A DNA stretch of 29,735 bases from Gallionellaceae bacterium (GCA_030646595.1 JAUSKS010000029.1:1-29735); one strand, 5' to 3'. Positions 15,650 to 25,248 are shown, counted from the first letter of the stretch. A program made the numbers and translations. Notes: generated from the sequence alone by a model not told the origin.

Positions 15650-17370
15650 TTTGTGCCCCAATTTTTCTTCCGATTAAATAGTTCGGATAAATAGCCCCCA
15701 AGGCATACTGGCTGCATAATCAAACTATAGCCGATGGTGTATATCAGAAAGCCAATAATGTTGGTACGGACCTGCAGGTTTAATGAGGTGAACGTTTTTT
15801 TGCCAAAGAAGAACATGACGTAATTCATTGCCATGGCAATCGGTAACAAGGCCAGTGTCATCGGCCCGGCAATCCAGTAATACCCAAACAGTGCCATTAT
15901 CAAGCCAGGAATAAAGAATACGGTGAATACCAAATCAAGGAACGGAAACAGTATATTCCAGTAAATGAAGAAAGTGGATAAGCGGGGAGCAAACAGAATA
16001 CTGGGATGTTGTTTGAAAGCTTCAATCATGCCGCGTGACCAGCGTTGACGCTGTCGGCTAAATTGTTTGAGCCTGGCAGGGACATTGGTGAAGACGCAGG
16101 CATCTTCACAATGGCCAACCCGATAGCCGCGATTCAGAATTGCCCACGTCAATACAATATCTTCCCCCACACAATTTGGCCAGCCACCCACTTCAATCAA
16201 GGTCTGCCTGTCATACAAGGAGAACGCCCCTTGTGCCACCAGCGTGCCCTGGAAAAGAGATTGCGCCCGTTTAATCGCCGCAATTCCATGAAAATAATCC
16301 CACTCCTGTGCCCGGGTAATCCAGCTTTCGCGTGAATTCTGTACCAGCACGGTACCAGCCACCACTTTGGTATTGGAGGGGTCTCCAAAATATCGCTCCA
16401 CAATACTCTTGAGTGCATCAGCATAAAGATAAGAATCGGCATCAAGAGTCACAAGCAACGGATTGCTTGCTTGCGCCAGACCTTGATTGAGCGCTATGGC
16501 CTTGCCACCATTTTTGGGCATACGAATCAGCTTGAGCCACGAATAACGTGTCGCTTCATCAGCCACAATAGCCGCTGTTGCATCGCTGGACCCATCATCA
16601 ATCACCATGACTTCAAGTGGTGCAGGATAGTGCTGCAGAGCAATACTTTTAAGGGTTTTGGAGATGATAGCTTCTTCGTTGTAGGCGGAAATGAGGATGG
16701 TAAGTGGGGGATATTCGGCTAACCCCACTCGCACGGGCCGCCTATCCATTAACAAACTGGTCACCAAAAAGGTATTCATAAAGCCAGGAATAATGGCAAT
16801 ACCTAAAATCACTAATGCAGCCAATGCAACACCAATAAAACCGGAAAGTTCATAGAACCAGTATCGGGCTAAATAAACCGAAAGAACGGTCCAGAGTATG
16901 GCCGACAAAAATGCAATGACAAACTTGGTTTTTACCGAAGTATATCGGGATGATTGATTACGGCTGAGCCAGTAGCGGCGCAAGGTATAAAGCAAAAACA
17001 GCGCAGCAGTGACCCACAGTAAATACTGGGCCACAGTAAACCAATACGAGAATGACGAAGCAGCCGGGGGTTTTGCTACGTCATATATCTTATGCAGTGG
17101 GGAAATATCTGGGTTCAGCAGGGGAATATCTGGGCGATGCGGCAAGGCCGCAAGCTGTTCCGGCTCACTCTCCCAGCGTAAACGAAGAGGTTGGACTTCC
17201 GGTGTGATAGTAAAAGTGGGCGCATTTACTCTGTCCGACGGCTTGCTCAGGCTGGTGGAAATACGCAACGATGGAAAAAAATTGGCAGTATTCTCTGTGG
17301 CTTGAACTCCCCAACTTACCGCCAGTATTAAAGCCAGATAAACCTTCAAAAAGGTTTTGTTATTTAACAA
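15646..17370 (-). CDS. Processive family-2 glycosyltransferase, membrane-bound (PgaC/BcsA-like)
   Basis: A 574-residue inner-membrane enzyme. A signal-like hydrophobic segment (about 8-23) is followed by an unusual periplasmic stretch of about 85 residues, then transmembrane helices near 110-130, 148-168 and 175-205. The cytosolic GT-A domain (about 220-450) follows and several helices close the protein. Catalytic signposts are IDDGSSD (258-260), DAD (310-312), GED (402-404, in place of the usual TED) and QRQRW (440-444), the processive QxxRW motif. The enzyme should polymerise a sugar from a nucleotide donor across the membrane; the sugar is unknown. No PilZ domain is seen. The start is uncertain: TTG at 17370 lies in a 14-bp palindrome, and no Shine-Dalgarno is visible. 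It overlaps the barrel gene by 4 bases. Confidence 0.88.
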   Translation of the reverse strand: MLNNKTFLKVYLALILAVSWGVQATENTANFFPSLRISTSLSKPSDRVNAPTFTITPEVQPLRLRWESEPEQLAALPHRPDIPLLNPDISPLHKIYDVAKPPAASSFSYWFTVAQYLLWVTAALFLLYTLRRYWLSRNQSSRYTSVKTKFVIAFLSAILWTVLSVYLARYWFYELSGFIGVALAALVILGIAIIPGFMNTFLVTSLLMDRRPVRVGLAEYPPLTILISAYNEEAIISKTLKSIALQHYPAPLEVMVIDDGSSDATAAIVADEATRYSWLKLIRMPKNGGKAIALNQGLAQASNPLLVTLDADSYLYADALKSIVERYFGDPSNTKVVAGTVLVQNSRESWITRAQEWDYFHGIAAIKRAQSLFQGTLVAQGAFSLYDRQTLIEVGGWPNCVGEDIVLTWAILNRGYRVGHCEDACVFTNVPARLKQFSRQRQRWSRGMIEAFKQHPSILFAPRLSTFFIYWNILFPFLDLVFTVFFIPGLIMALFGYYWIAGPMTLALLPIAMAMNYVMFFFGKKTFTSLNLQVRTNIIGFLIYTIGYSLIMQPVCLGGYLSELFNRKKNWGTK

Positions 17371-17483
17371 TAGATTTCACTGGTAATTATCCTCAAATGT
17401 TTTTTTGTCATGTGTATGTCATATTTTACCAGTTTTCAGGTGCTTGATCGGCTAGTTGCTTGCTCAGCATGGGAATTAGCTCG

Positions 17484-17512
17484 TTGGGAGCGTCAGCCAA
17501 GTCTGATAGAAT
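17484..17512 (+). promoter_or_regulatory. Promoter of ilvD
   Basis: A -35 TTGGGA (17484-17489, 4 of 6 matches) and a -10 TAGAAT (17507-17512, 5 of 6) are spaced by exactly 17 bp. This gives an expected leader of roughly 30 nt before the ilvD ATG at 17549. No attenuator-like leader peptide or terminator hairpin is visible in so short a leader. Confidence 0.65.
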
Positions 17513-17548
17513 TATGGCTCGAAAATCATATTAACCTGTGGAGTAAAA

Positions 17549-19222
17549 ATGCCGGACAATCGTAGAAGCAGCACCGTTACCCAAGGCGTACAGCGCTCAC
17601 CCAATCGCGCCATGCTGCGCGCAGTGGGGTTTCAGGATAAGGATTTCGACAAGCCTGTGGTGGGTGTGGCGAATGCGCATAGCACGATTACCCCGTGCAA
17701 CATGGGTATAGGCGCACTTGCTGTGCGCGCCGAAGCAGCATTAAAAAAAGCTGGGGCCATGCCGCAGACGTTCGGTACCATTACCATCAGTGACGGTATT
17801 TCCATGGGCACTGAGGGCATGAAATTTTCGCTGGTGTCGCGCGAGGTGATTGCCGATTCCATCGAAACGGTGTGCAATGGTCAAAGCATGGATGGCGTAT
17901 TGACCATCGGCGGCTGCGACAAAAACATGCCGGGTGCGATGATTGCCATTGCCCGTTTAAATATTCCCGCAATTTTTGTTTATGGCGGCACCATCAAGCC
18001 CGGCCATCATCATGGGCGCGATTTGACCATCGTTAGCGCGTTCGAGGCAGTGGGCCAGTTCGTGGCGCATAAAATTGATGAAAAAGAATTGATGGAGATT
18101 GAGCGCCATGCCTGCCCCGGCGCGGGTTCGTGCGGCGGTATGTACACCGCCAACACCATGTCCTCCATCATCGAAGCGATGGGCTTGAGCCTGATGTACT
18201 CTTCCACCATGGCCGCAGAAGATGATGAAAAAGCGCAGAGCGCAGCCAAGTCTGCCGAGGTGTTGGTGCAGGCCATCAAAAAACAAATTCTGCCGCGCCA
18301 GATATTGACGCGCCAGGCATTTGAAAATGCTATTGCGGTGACCATGGCCGTGGGCGGTTCTACCAATGCGGTGTTGCATTTGCTGGCTATTGCGCATGCG
18401 GCACAGGTGCCACTTACGCTGGATGATTTTGAAACCATACGTGCGCGTGTACCGGTGTTGTGCGATTTAAAACCTTCCGGCCGTTATGTCGCCACGGATT
18501 TACACAAAGCAGGTGGCATTCCACAGGTGATGAAAATATTGCTGGCGCACGGCGTATTGCATGGTGGAGCATTGACCATTACCGGCGAAACCATAGCTGA
18601 AGTTCTTAAAGATGTGCCAGCAGAACCGCGCAAGGATCAGGATGTGATTCGTCCCTGGAATAATCCCATCTACGCACAAGGTCATCTCGCCATTCTAAAA
18701 GGCAACCTAGCACAAGAAGGCGCAGTGGCAAAAATCACCGGCATCAAACTGCACCAGATTACCGGCCCGGCGCGCGTATTTGATTCGGAAGAAGCCTGCA
18801 TGGCTGCCATCCTGGCGCAAAAAATAAAGGCGGGCGACGTGGTGGTGATCCGCTATGAAGGTCCAAAAGGCGGCCCCGGCATGCGCGAAATGCTGTCACC
18901 AACTTCAGCCATCATCGGTGAAGGGCTGGGTGATTCAGTTGGCTTGATTACCGATGGCCGTTTTTCCGGCGGCACTTATGGAATGGTTGTTGGCCATGTT
19001 GCGCCGGAAGCGGCAGTGGGCGGCACCATCGCATTGGTGCACGAAGGCGATTCCATCACCATCGATTCTGACCGGCGTTTGCTGCAACTGAATGTGAGTG
19101 ATGCCGAGCTGGCCCAGCGCCGCGCCGCATGGAGCGCGCCCGTTTCAAGTTATTCGCGTGGCGTGCTGGCAAAATATGCCAAGCTGGTGTCCAGCAGCAG
19201 TGTGGGTGCGGTGACGGATTAA
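17549..19222 (+). CDS. ilvD: Dihydroxy-acid dehydratase
   Basis: A 557-residue Fe-S dehydratase converting dihydroxy acids to 2-keto acids in valine, isoleucine and pantothenate synthesis. Three cluster cysteines are visible: Cys50 in TPCNMGIG, Cys123 in GGCDKNMPG and Cys195 in [16 protein letters not shown]. The C-terminal [12 protein letters not shown] and [11 protein letters not shown] motifs are intact. The ATG follows GTGGAG with normal spacing. It is a single-gene unit, divergent from the glycosyltransferase cluster. The cluster cofactor gives a loose functional link to erpA in the same window. Confidence 0.97.
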   Translation: MPDNRRSSTVTQGVQRSPNRAMLRAVGFQDKDFDKPVVGVANAHSTITPCNMGIGALAVRAEAALKKAGAMPQTFGTITISDGISMGTEGMKFSLVSREVIADSIETVCNGQSMDGVLTIGGCDKNMPGAMIAIARLNIPAIFVYGGTIKPGHHHGRDLTIVSAFEAVGQFVAHKIDEKELMEIERHACPGAGSCGGMYTANTMSSIIEAMGLSLMYSSTMAAEDDEKAQSAAKSAEVLVQAIKKQILPRQILTRQAFENAIAVTMAVGGSTNAVLHLLAIAHAAQVPLTLDDFETIRARVPVLCDLKPSGRYVATDLHKAGGIPQVMKILLAHGVLHGGALTITGETIAEVLKDVPAEPRKDQDVIRPWNNPIYAQGHLAILKGNLAQEGAVAKITGIKLHQITGPARVFDSEEACMAAILAQKIKAGDVVVIRYEGPKGGPGMREMLSPTSAIIGEGLGDSVGLITDGRFSGGTYGMVVGHVAPEAAVGGTIALVHEGDSITIDSDRRLLQLNVSDAELAQRRAAWSAPVSSYSRGVLAKYAKLVSSSSVGAVTD

Positions 19223-19269
19223 TTACACACAGCGGTCAGTAAACCTCGTGGTATGGGCGTTTCAGGTTT

Positions 19270-19324
19270 GGAGTGCGGCGACATGTCGCCGCTTTTCTAA
19301 AGCGCAGACGTGTCTGCGCACCCC
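19270..19324. repeat. Twin-hairpin palindromic repeat
   Basis: A perfect 18-bp palindrome GCGGCGACATGTCGCCGC (19275-19292) and a near-perfect one, GCGCAGAC-GT-GTCTGCGC (19302-19319), flank the spacer TTTTCTAAA. The outer ends GGAGTGCG and CGCACCCC are themselves inverted (one mismatch), so the 55-bp unit is a nested palindrome. This form fits a dispersed REP/MITE-like intergenic repeat. It lies between ilvD and the protease gene, where it could also serve as a terminator or RNA-stability element for ilvD. Confidence 0.75.
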
Positions 19325-19404
19325 ATAGTAAAATCTTGCCTTCGCGGGAACGACAAAACCGGATACATCCATCATGAAGCCGCAATTAGGGAAGGGGATA
19401 TAAA

Positions 19405-22400
19405 ATGAAGGTTCCGTTTTTATTGTTACAGCAATGCAGGCAAGCGCGTTTCCCAACTACCGCTTTGCTTTTTCAGCTTCTCTTGTTTCTGTTCCCGGCA
19501 CTGGTGCAGGCAGCCACCATCGTCAGCGTTGACCACCGTGTTGCGGTAACCTTCTCCGAATTCCAGCCCGGCGCTGAGAAAGGCATCTACTCCACCGAGG
19601 TGCGTATCAAAAACCATTCCGCCGTGCCCATCCTCGCTCCGCTGCGCCTGGCGGTCGGCAACATCGAAGGCAAGCTCATCCAGGCGCTCAACGCAGAGGG
19701 TATCGGCGCAGACGGCTTGCCCTATATCGAGTTTGCTCTCCCGCAAGGAGAGCTGGCTCCAGGCGAGACCACTGACCCAATCACGCTGGTATTCATTCGT
19801 GGAAAAGGAAAGGACAAAGACAAACAAGAAGATGAGGGTAGACGGGTAAGCGGCAGTATGACGCAAGCACTCTTGGCTCCACGCGCTTCGCCTTACGCGC
19901 TGACGGCGGGGGGTGGCCCGGTAGAGGTGCGCTTCACCGTCATGTTGGTCGGCAAAGAAGAAGCTACCATGCCGGTGTATTTGCGCAATACGGCCAGCGG
20001 ACAAATCTACCCTATGAAGGAACTGGGGAATGAACTTGGAAATGCTCAAGACAAAGTTCATGACAAACGCATCCATGAGGCGAGTGTAGTAATAGACACT
20101 TCCGCCCTGCCGCCGGAAACCTGTTTGCCTTTTGAAGCATACATGGATAGCGGCGGTACGGAGTCGGTCTCGCCACCGTATCGTTTGTGCAGCAGCAGCT
20201 TTCCGGTGCGTGTGGCAGCGTCGGACAAAAGCAAACCTGTCGCCTTATCCGACGACGCTAAAGCTGTGGCAGACGAAATTCTGGTGAATGTTGTCCCAGA
20301 TACCAGTGAAGCTCAGATACTCCGTCTGGCATCCGACATCAATGCGAAAGTGGTGGGCAGTATTCCGCCCCTTAATTTTTATCAACTGAAACTTCCCTCG
20401 TCGGTCAGTTCCAATCGCATGACAGAATTGCTTGCACAGCTTGGTGCGCGCGCCGAGGTCAAAGCAGCATCAGTCAATGCGATAGGTGGATATGCGAGTG
20501 TGCCATCAGACCCGGAATTTTCAAATCAGCATGGCTTGCAACGGATACGCGCGAACGATGTGTGGGATGCCAACGCCACCGGCAGCGGCGTGACAGTGAT
20601 CGTGCTGGATTCGGGTATTGATCGTACCCATCCCGATTTTGGTACGGTCGGGAGTTGTCAGTTGGCAGAAAATGACTGTGGTGCTGCGAGTACCGATGCC
20701 CTAGGGCATGGTACGCAAGTTGCGGGAATAGTGTCGGCCCAGACCAACAATGCATTAGGGATAGCTGGTATTGCCTATGGGGGGAAAATTCACTCCATAC
20801 AGGTAAGTGCGGATGCGACAATTACTGATGCGGAAATGACACAAGGTTTCACCGATGCTGCTGCGTATGGTGTTGCTTCTGTTATAAATGCAAGCTTCGG
20901 GATACTTAATGGCTTTGCGAATTGGACACCCGTATGCGCTGCGATCGATGCTGCAGTGCTAAATGGAGCAACACCTGTCGCGGTAGTTATAAATGCGGCT
21001 GGAAATAATGGTTCGAATGGAAGTTTCTATCCCTCACGATGCAATGATTTGAATGCGGCGCTTACCCGCAAGGATTTGTTCATTACTGTGGCCAACAGTG
21101 CATCCATAGTTCATGCGGATTGCGGATCTGTCGCTGTAGATCAACGCTGTAGCACCAGCAATTATGGTGCTTGGGTAGATATAGCCGCTCCGGGATCGGT
21201 AATACGCTCAACTGCATTAGGGGGTGGTTACGTCAGCCAGACGGGCACCTCATTTTCTGCCCCCATGGTCTCCGGCGCCGCTGCTATATTGATTTCTTGC
21301 GGCGTACCACTGGATCAAATCGAAACCCGATTAAGAGCGACTTCTGTAGTGACCGGCTCCGATCCCCTTGTAACAGTTTCTTTCCCGGATGCTAGCAGCG
21401 CCCCGCGTTTGAATATTCATCGCTCATTGGCTATGGGCAACACTGCACCGACTGCAGTAACACTTATGCCCAACAGCATCAACGAAAACAGCAACACTGG
21501 TACAGGCATAGAAGTGGGCACACTGACTCCAACGGATGCTAATACCTGCGACAAATTCACCTACAGCATCGTCGGCGGCACCGATGCCGCAGCATTCAAC
21601 ATCGGCGGTGCCAGCAACGACCGGCTTAGATTCAACGCAGGCGTCGTACTGGATCGTGAAGGACAGTTTACTTACCAGGTGACTGTGCGCGTGACCGATT
21701 TTTTCGGCGCGACATTTGATCAGCCTTTGACAGTGAGCCTGAATGGCGTCAACGACAACGCCCCTGTATTTACCACTTCAGCAACCGCGAATGTGGCAGA
21801 AAACAACACGGCAGTGCTCACAGTGAACGCCACCGATGCCGATTTACCTGCCCAGACGATCACCTATTCCATCAACGGCGGCGCAGATGCCGCCAAGTTC
21901 ACCATCAATGCCAGCACCGGTGCGCTCAGCTTTATCAGCGCGCCTGATTTTGAAGCACCTACAGATGTGGGTACGAACAACATCTACAACGTAACCGTCA
22001 GAGCGAATGATGGTGCAGGCTCCACCACCGACCAGGCCATCGCGGTCACGGTCAATGACCAGAATGACAATGCGCCTGTCATCACCACCGCTGCCGCGCA
22101 AAGTGTAAACGAAAATGCAGCATTTTCCGTGGCACTCACTTCAACCGATGTGGACACGGTTGGCACGGCCAGCTTTACCATTACTGGCGGAGCTGACCAG
22201 GGCCTGTTCAGCATTGTTGCAGGCAATCTGACCATGACCGCAAGGGACTTCGAAGCCCCAACCGATGCCGATGTCAACAGCACCTACGTGGTGCAGGTCA
22301 CTGCCAACGATGGGGTAAACAACACCATCAAGACCATCACTGTCACGGTCAACGATGTGAACGACAACGCACCCGTTATTACCACGCTTGCTGCGCAGAG

Positions 22401-24474
22401 CGTAAACGAGAATGCAGCGTTTTCGGTGGCACTGACCTCGACTGATGCGGATATGGTCGGCACCAACCCGGCTACCTTCACTATTACCGGTGGTACTGAC
22501 CAGGCCCTGTTCAGTATAGTCGCGGGCAACCTGACCATGGCGGCGAAGAACTTTGAAGTTCCGACTGATGCCGATACCAACAACACTTACGTGGCGCAGG
22601 TCACTGCCAACGATGGCGTGAACAATACTATCAAGACCATCACTGTTACGGTCAACGACCAGAACGACAATGCGCCGGTCATTACCACTGCTGCTGCGCA
22701 GAGCGTAAATGAAAATGCGGCATTTTCGGTGGCACTCACTTCAACCGATGCGGACACGGTTGGCACGGCCAGCTTCACGATTACTGGCGGGGCTGACCAA
22801 GCCCTATTCAGTATTGTGGCGAGCAATCTAACCATGGCGGCGAAGAACTTTGAAGTTCCGACTGATGCCGATACCAATAACACTTACGTGGTGCAGGTCA
22901 CTGCCAACGATGGCGTGAACAATACCATCAAGACCATTACCGTTACGGTCAACGACCAAGACGATCCCCCCACTGGTTTCCCAACCATTATGGGTACACT
23001 GACACTGGGGCAAACCCTCACTGCCGATACCAGTGGTATTGCTGATGAAGATAGCCCGATGGGGCCTTTCAGCTATCAATGGCTGCGCGGAGTAACCGAT
23101 ATTCCTGCCGCAACCGGCAGCACTTATACCTTGGCAGCTGCGGATGTAGGGACGATTGCCAATGTACGGGTTTGTTACACCGCTGGGCCATGGCCGCAGA
23201 CCTGCCTCACCACGGTCAATGCCACCAACACTGGCGATCCGCACATTACTACTGTTGATGGTGTGCACTACGATTTCCAGGCTGCGGGCGAATTTGTTGT
23301 GCTGCGCGGGAACAATGGCATGGAGATACAGGCACGCCAGACGCCCGTGTCGAGTGCCGCGCCTCTTGCAAACAGTTACACCGGGCTGACGGTAGGGGTG
23401 AGTATCAATACTGCTGTTGCGGCGCGTGTGGGTAATCACCGCGTGACTTTACAGCCGGATATCAATGGCAGTCCCGCTGCTGCCGGATTGAAGCTGCGCA
23501 TTGATGGGGTGCAGACGACACTGCCTGCCAGCGGGATTAGTTTCGCATCAGGCGGGCGCATCGTTCCCATCACCAACGGCGCAATGCAGGTTGATTTCCC
23601 GGATGGAACGACGATGGTGGTTACGCCGGGTTGGTGGAGTTCACATAGCGTGTGGTATCTGAATATCAATGTTTACCATACCACTGCGCGCGAGGGCATC
23701 ATGGGTGCCCTGGCCAAGGGTAGCTGGTTGCCGGCGCTGGCGGATGGATCATCATTGGGTGCCAAGCCGGTTGCAACGCATGATCGCTATGTTGCGTTGT
23801 ACGAAAAATTTGCCGATTCGTGGCGCGTGAATAAAAAAACCAGCCTGTTCGATTATGCGCGCGGCACATCAACCAAGACCTTTACCTTTGCCCAATGGCC
23901 ATTGGAAAAGCCACCCTATGTCATTGCACAGGGCGGGAAGGCAGCAAAGCCGCTCCAGCGGAAAGCTGCCCAGCAGCTTTGCCGCACGGTTGAAGGCAAG
24001 AACAACAAGGCCGATTGCATATTCGACGTGATGGTTACCGGGCATGCCGGTTTTGCGAAAACCTATTTACTGGAACAAAAAATACGGGCCGGATTAACTT
24101 CGGTGGTAGTGCGCGGTGACAAGGGGGATTCCAGACCCAATGCAAGCGTGACCTTTACCGCTACCGTATTGCGACACGCATCGGGTGGGGGAATCGTGGC
24201 TAGAAACAAAGATAGCCGGGCTAAAGCAGTTGCAATTACCACTATGCCGACTGGATCGATTCAATTCACACTGGATGGAAAAAATGTGGGCCAGCCCGTC
24301 AAGCTCGACTCGAAGGGGCAGGCCATGATTAAATTACCGCGTGTTAAGATTACCCGGCATCAGGTAGGTGCTCGATATATACCCACCAAGGGCAGCGTCT
24401 TTTTGCCCAGCAATAGTAGCAACCTGAGCGAAAATATCGAACGCATGCGCAAGGGGACGAATAAGAAGGGTTGA
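19405..24474 (+). CDS. Secreted subtilisin-type (S8) protease with cadherin-like repeats, VWD-like domain and Ig-like domains
   Basis: A 1689-residue exported protein. A signal peptide ends near VQA (residue 36). Residues 37-230 form an unassigned beta-rich domain, and about 285-365 resemble a fervidolysin-type propeptide. The S8 domain (about 385-670) has an intact triad, Asp402 (VLDSGID), His435 (GHGTQ) and Ser616 (GTSFSAP), plus Asn534 (AAGNN). Five cadherin-like units follow (about 680-1187), joined by NDxNDNAP linkers that look calcium-binding. Then come an Ig-like domain (about 1195-1272), a VWD-like domain opening with GDPH at 1277-1280 and free of cysteine, and an Ig-like domain near 1565-1665. 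The tail is basic, with no recognised sorting signal. AAGGGGA supports the start. The FecR-domain gene follows after 48 bases. Substrate and outer-membrane route are unknown. Confidence 0.88.
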   Translation: MKVPFLLLQQCRQARFPTTALLFQLLLFLFPALVQAATIVSVDHRVAVTFSEFQPGAEKGIYSTEVRIKNHSAVPILAPLRLAVGNIEGKLIQALNAEGIGADGLPYIEFALPQGELAPGETTDPITLVFIRGKGKDKDKQEDEGRRVSGSMTQALLAPRASPYALTAGGGPVEVRFTVMLVGKEEATMPVYLRNTASGQIYPMKELGNELGNAQDKVHDKRIHEASVVIDTSALPPETCLPFEAYMDSGGTESVSPPYRLCSSSFPVRVAASDKSKPVALSDDAKAVADEILVNVVPDTSEAQILRLASDINAKVVGSIPPLNFYQLKLPSSVSSNRMTELLAQLGARAEVKAASVNAIGGYASVPSDPEFSNQHGLQRIRANDVWDANATGSGVTVIVLDSGIDRTHPDFGTVGSCQLAENDCGAASTDALGHGTQVAGIVSAQTNNALGIAGIAYGGKIHSIQVSADATITDAEMTQGFTDAAAYGVASVINASFGILNGFANWTPVCAAIDAAVLNGATPVAVVINAAGNNGSNGSFYPSRCNDLNAALTRKDLFITVANSASIVHADCGSVAVDQRCSTSNYGAWVDIAAPGSVIRSTALGGGYVSQTGTSFSAPMVSGAAAILISCGVPLDQIETRLRATSVVTGSDPLVTVSFPDASSAPRLNIHRSLAMGNTAPTAVTLMPNSINENSNTGTGIEVGTLTPTDANTCDKFTYSIVGGTDAAAFNIGGASNDRLRFNAGVVLDREGQFTYQVTVRVTDFFGATFDQPLTVSLNGVNDNAPVFTTSATANVAENNTAVLTVNATDADLPAQTITYSINGGADAAKFTINASTGALSFISAPDFEAPTDVGTNNIYNVTVRANDGAGSTTDQAIAVTVNDQNDNAPVITTAAAQSVNENAAFSVALTSTDVDTVGTASFTITGGADQGLFSIVAGNLTMTARDFEAPTDADVNSTYVVQVTANDGVNNTIKTITVTVNDVNDNAPVITTLAAQSVNENAAFSVALTSTDADMVGTNPATFTITGGTDQALFSIVAGNLTMAAKNFEVPTDADTNNTYVAQVTANDGVNNTIKTITVTVNDQNDNAPVITTAAAQSVNENAAFSVALTSTDADTVGTASFTITGGADQALFSIVASNLTMAAKNFEVPTDADTNNTYVVQVTANDGVNNTIKTITVTVNDQDDPPTGFPTIMGTLTLGQTLTADTSGIADEDSPMGPFSYQWLRGVTDIPAATGSTYTLAAADVGTIANVRVCYTAGPWPQTCLTTVNATNTGDPHITTVDGVHYDFQAAGEFVVLRGNNGMEIQARQTPVSSAAPLANSYTGLTVGVSINTAVAARVGNHRVTLQPDINGSPAAAGLKLRIDGVQTTLPASGISFASGGRIVPITNGAMQVDFPDGTTMVVTPGWWSSHSVWYLNINVYHTTAREGIMGALAKGSWLPALADGSSLGAKPVATHDRYVALYEKFADSWRVNKKTSLFDYARGTSTKTFTFAQWPLEKPPYVIAQGGKAAKPLQRKAAQQLCRTVEGKNNKADCIFDVMVTGHAGFAKTYLLEQKIRAGLTSVVVRGDKGDSRPNASVTFTATVLRHASGGGIVARNKDSRAKAVAITTMPTGSIQFTLDGKNVGQPVKLDSKGQAMIKLPRVKITRHQVGARYIPTKGSVFLPSNSSNLSENIERMRKGTNKKG
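22066..22962 (+). repeat. Three near-identical tandem repeats inside the protease gene
   Basis: Three coding units begin at DNAPVITT, at 22066, 22363 and 22666, with lengths of 297, 303 and 297 bp. Long stretches are almost identical in DNA, for example the segments around 22537-22640 and 22834-22937. The middle unit has two extra codons (MVGTNPATF against TVGTASF). Such similarity, including third codon positions, points to recent duplication or gene conversion of cadherin-like modules. Confidence 0.9.
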
Positions 24475-24522
24475 GGGAAGCTGATGAGCGTCCCGTGCTG
24501 TAAATTTACAGGAGGATAGAAA

Positions 24523-25248
24523 ATGAAATTCAATATGATCACGAAGATATTTTTTTTATCGAGCTTGTTTTTTATACCGGCGTTGGCTGAGGCTGTTACT
24601 GCTGCAGGAGAAGTTGCGCAAATTAGAGGAGCAGGTATTGCCCATGCGCGCGCGTCCGATGGTGGCTTGCGTAAAATCGGAATACACGATGCGGTTTATT
24701 CTGGTGACAGCATCAGTACCGACAAGGATACCAGCCTGAATATTCGTTTTGCTGATGGATCACGCTTTGATGTCGGACCCAAAGCGGAATTTGTGGTGGA
24801 TAAATTCAGTTATCAGCAAGGGACCGAAGGGGGCGCTTTTTACTCGCGTATTATCAAAGGTACCTTCCGCTTCGTCTCAGGTTTGATCGCCAAATCGAAA
24901 GATCGTGACATGAGGGTGAGTGTCAGCGTCGCCACCATCGGCATACGCGGCACACAGGTTGAGGGAGAAGTTTCGGAGCGGCAGGAAAAAGATGGAGTGA
25001 GCGTAGATGCATCGGCCAAGGTCGTGCTGCTGGAGCCTGAAGAAAAAGGCAAGGAAACGTCCATCATTGTTTCCAATGAATTTGGCAGTGTGGTTATTGA
25101 TAAGCCTGGTTACGGGACTGAAATACCGGATGAAAAAAGTCCGCCATCGCCAGTGCGCAAGATGCAGTTGCATACTATAGATAATATTCTGCGTGCGCTT
25201 CGCTCTTCCGTGCGTCAGGGAGGCGCGCCCAAGCCGCGTATGCCATAG
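24523..25248 (+). CDS. FecR-domain periplasmic protein
   Basis: A 241-residue protein with a signal peptide (hydrophobic residues about 7-22, cleavage near LAEA). The FecR fold follows (about 25-190): GEVAQIRGAG, a GDSISTDKDTSLNIRFADGSRFDVGPKAEFVVDKF core, then ATIGIRGTQVEGEV, a motif common in stand-alone FecR proteins. The C-terminus is Pro- and Arg-rich and lacks a membrane anchor, unlike the anti-sigma FecR; no sigma factor gene is near. A strong AGGAGGA (24509-24515) precedes the ATG. It lies 48 bases after the protease and 92 before the CHASE2 cyclase. A role as a periplasmic ligand-binding or scaffold partner of the cyclase is inference. Confidence 0.85.
   Translation: MKFNMITKIFFLSSLFFIPALAEAVTAAGEVAQIRGAGIAHARASDGGLRKIGIHDAVYSGDSISTDKDTSLNIRFADGSRFDVGPKAEFVVDKFSYQQGTEGGAFYSRIIKGTFRFVSGLIAKSKDRDMRVSVSVATIGIRGTQVEGEVSERQEKDGVSVDASAKVVLLEPEEKGKETSIIVSNEFGSVVIDKPGYGTEIPDEKSPPSPVRKMQLHTIDNILRALRSSVRQGGAPKPRMP

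Noticed and set aside
19426..20076. 216-codon minus-strand frame opposite the protease start
   Set aside because: It is a shadow of the protease gene, with no recognisable domain.
22284..22883. Three similar minus-strand frames of about 100 codons
   Set aside because: They resemble each other only because they are antisense to the tandem cadherin-like repeats.
24523..25248. FecR protein as an anti-sigma factor of an ECF iron-uptake system
   Set aside because: It has a cleavable-type signal, no cytosolic anti-sigma part, and no sigma factor or TonB receptor gene nearby.
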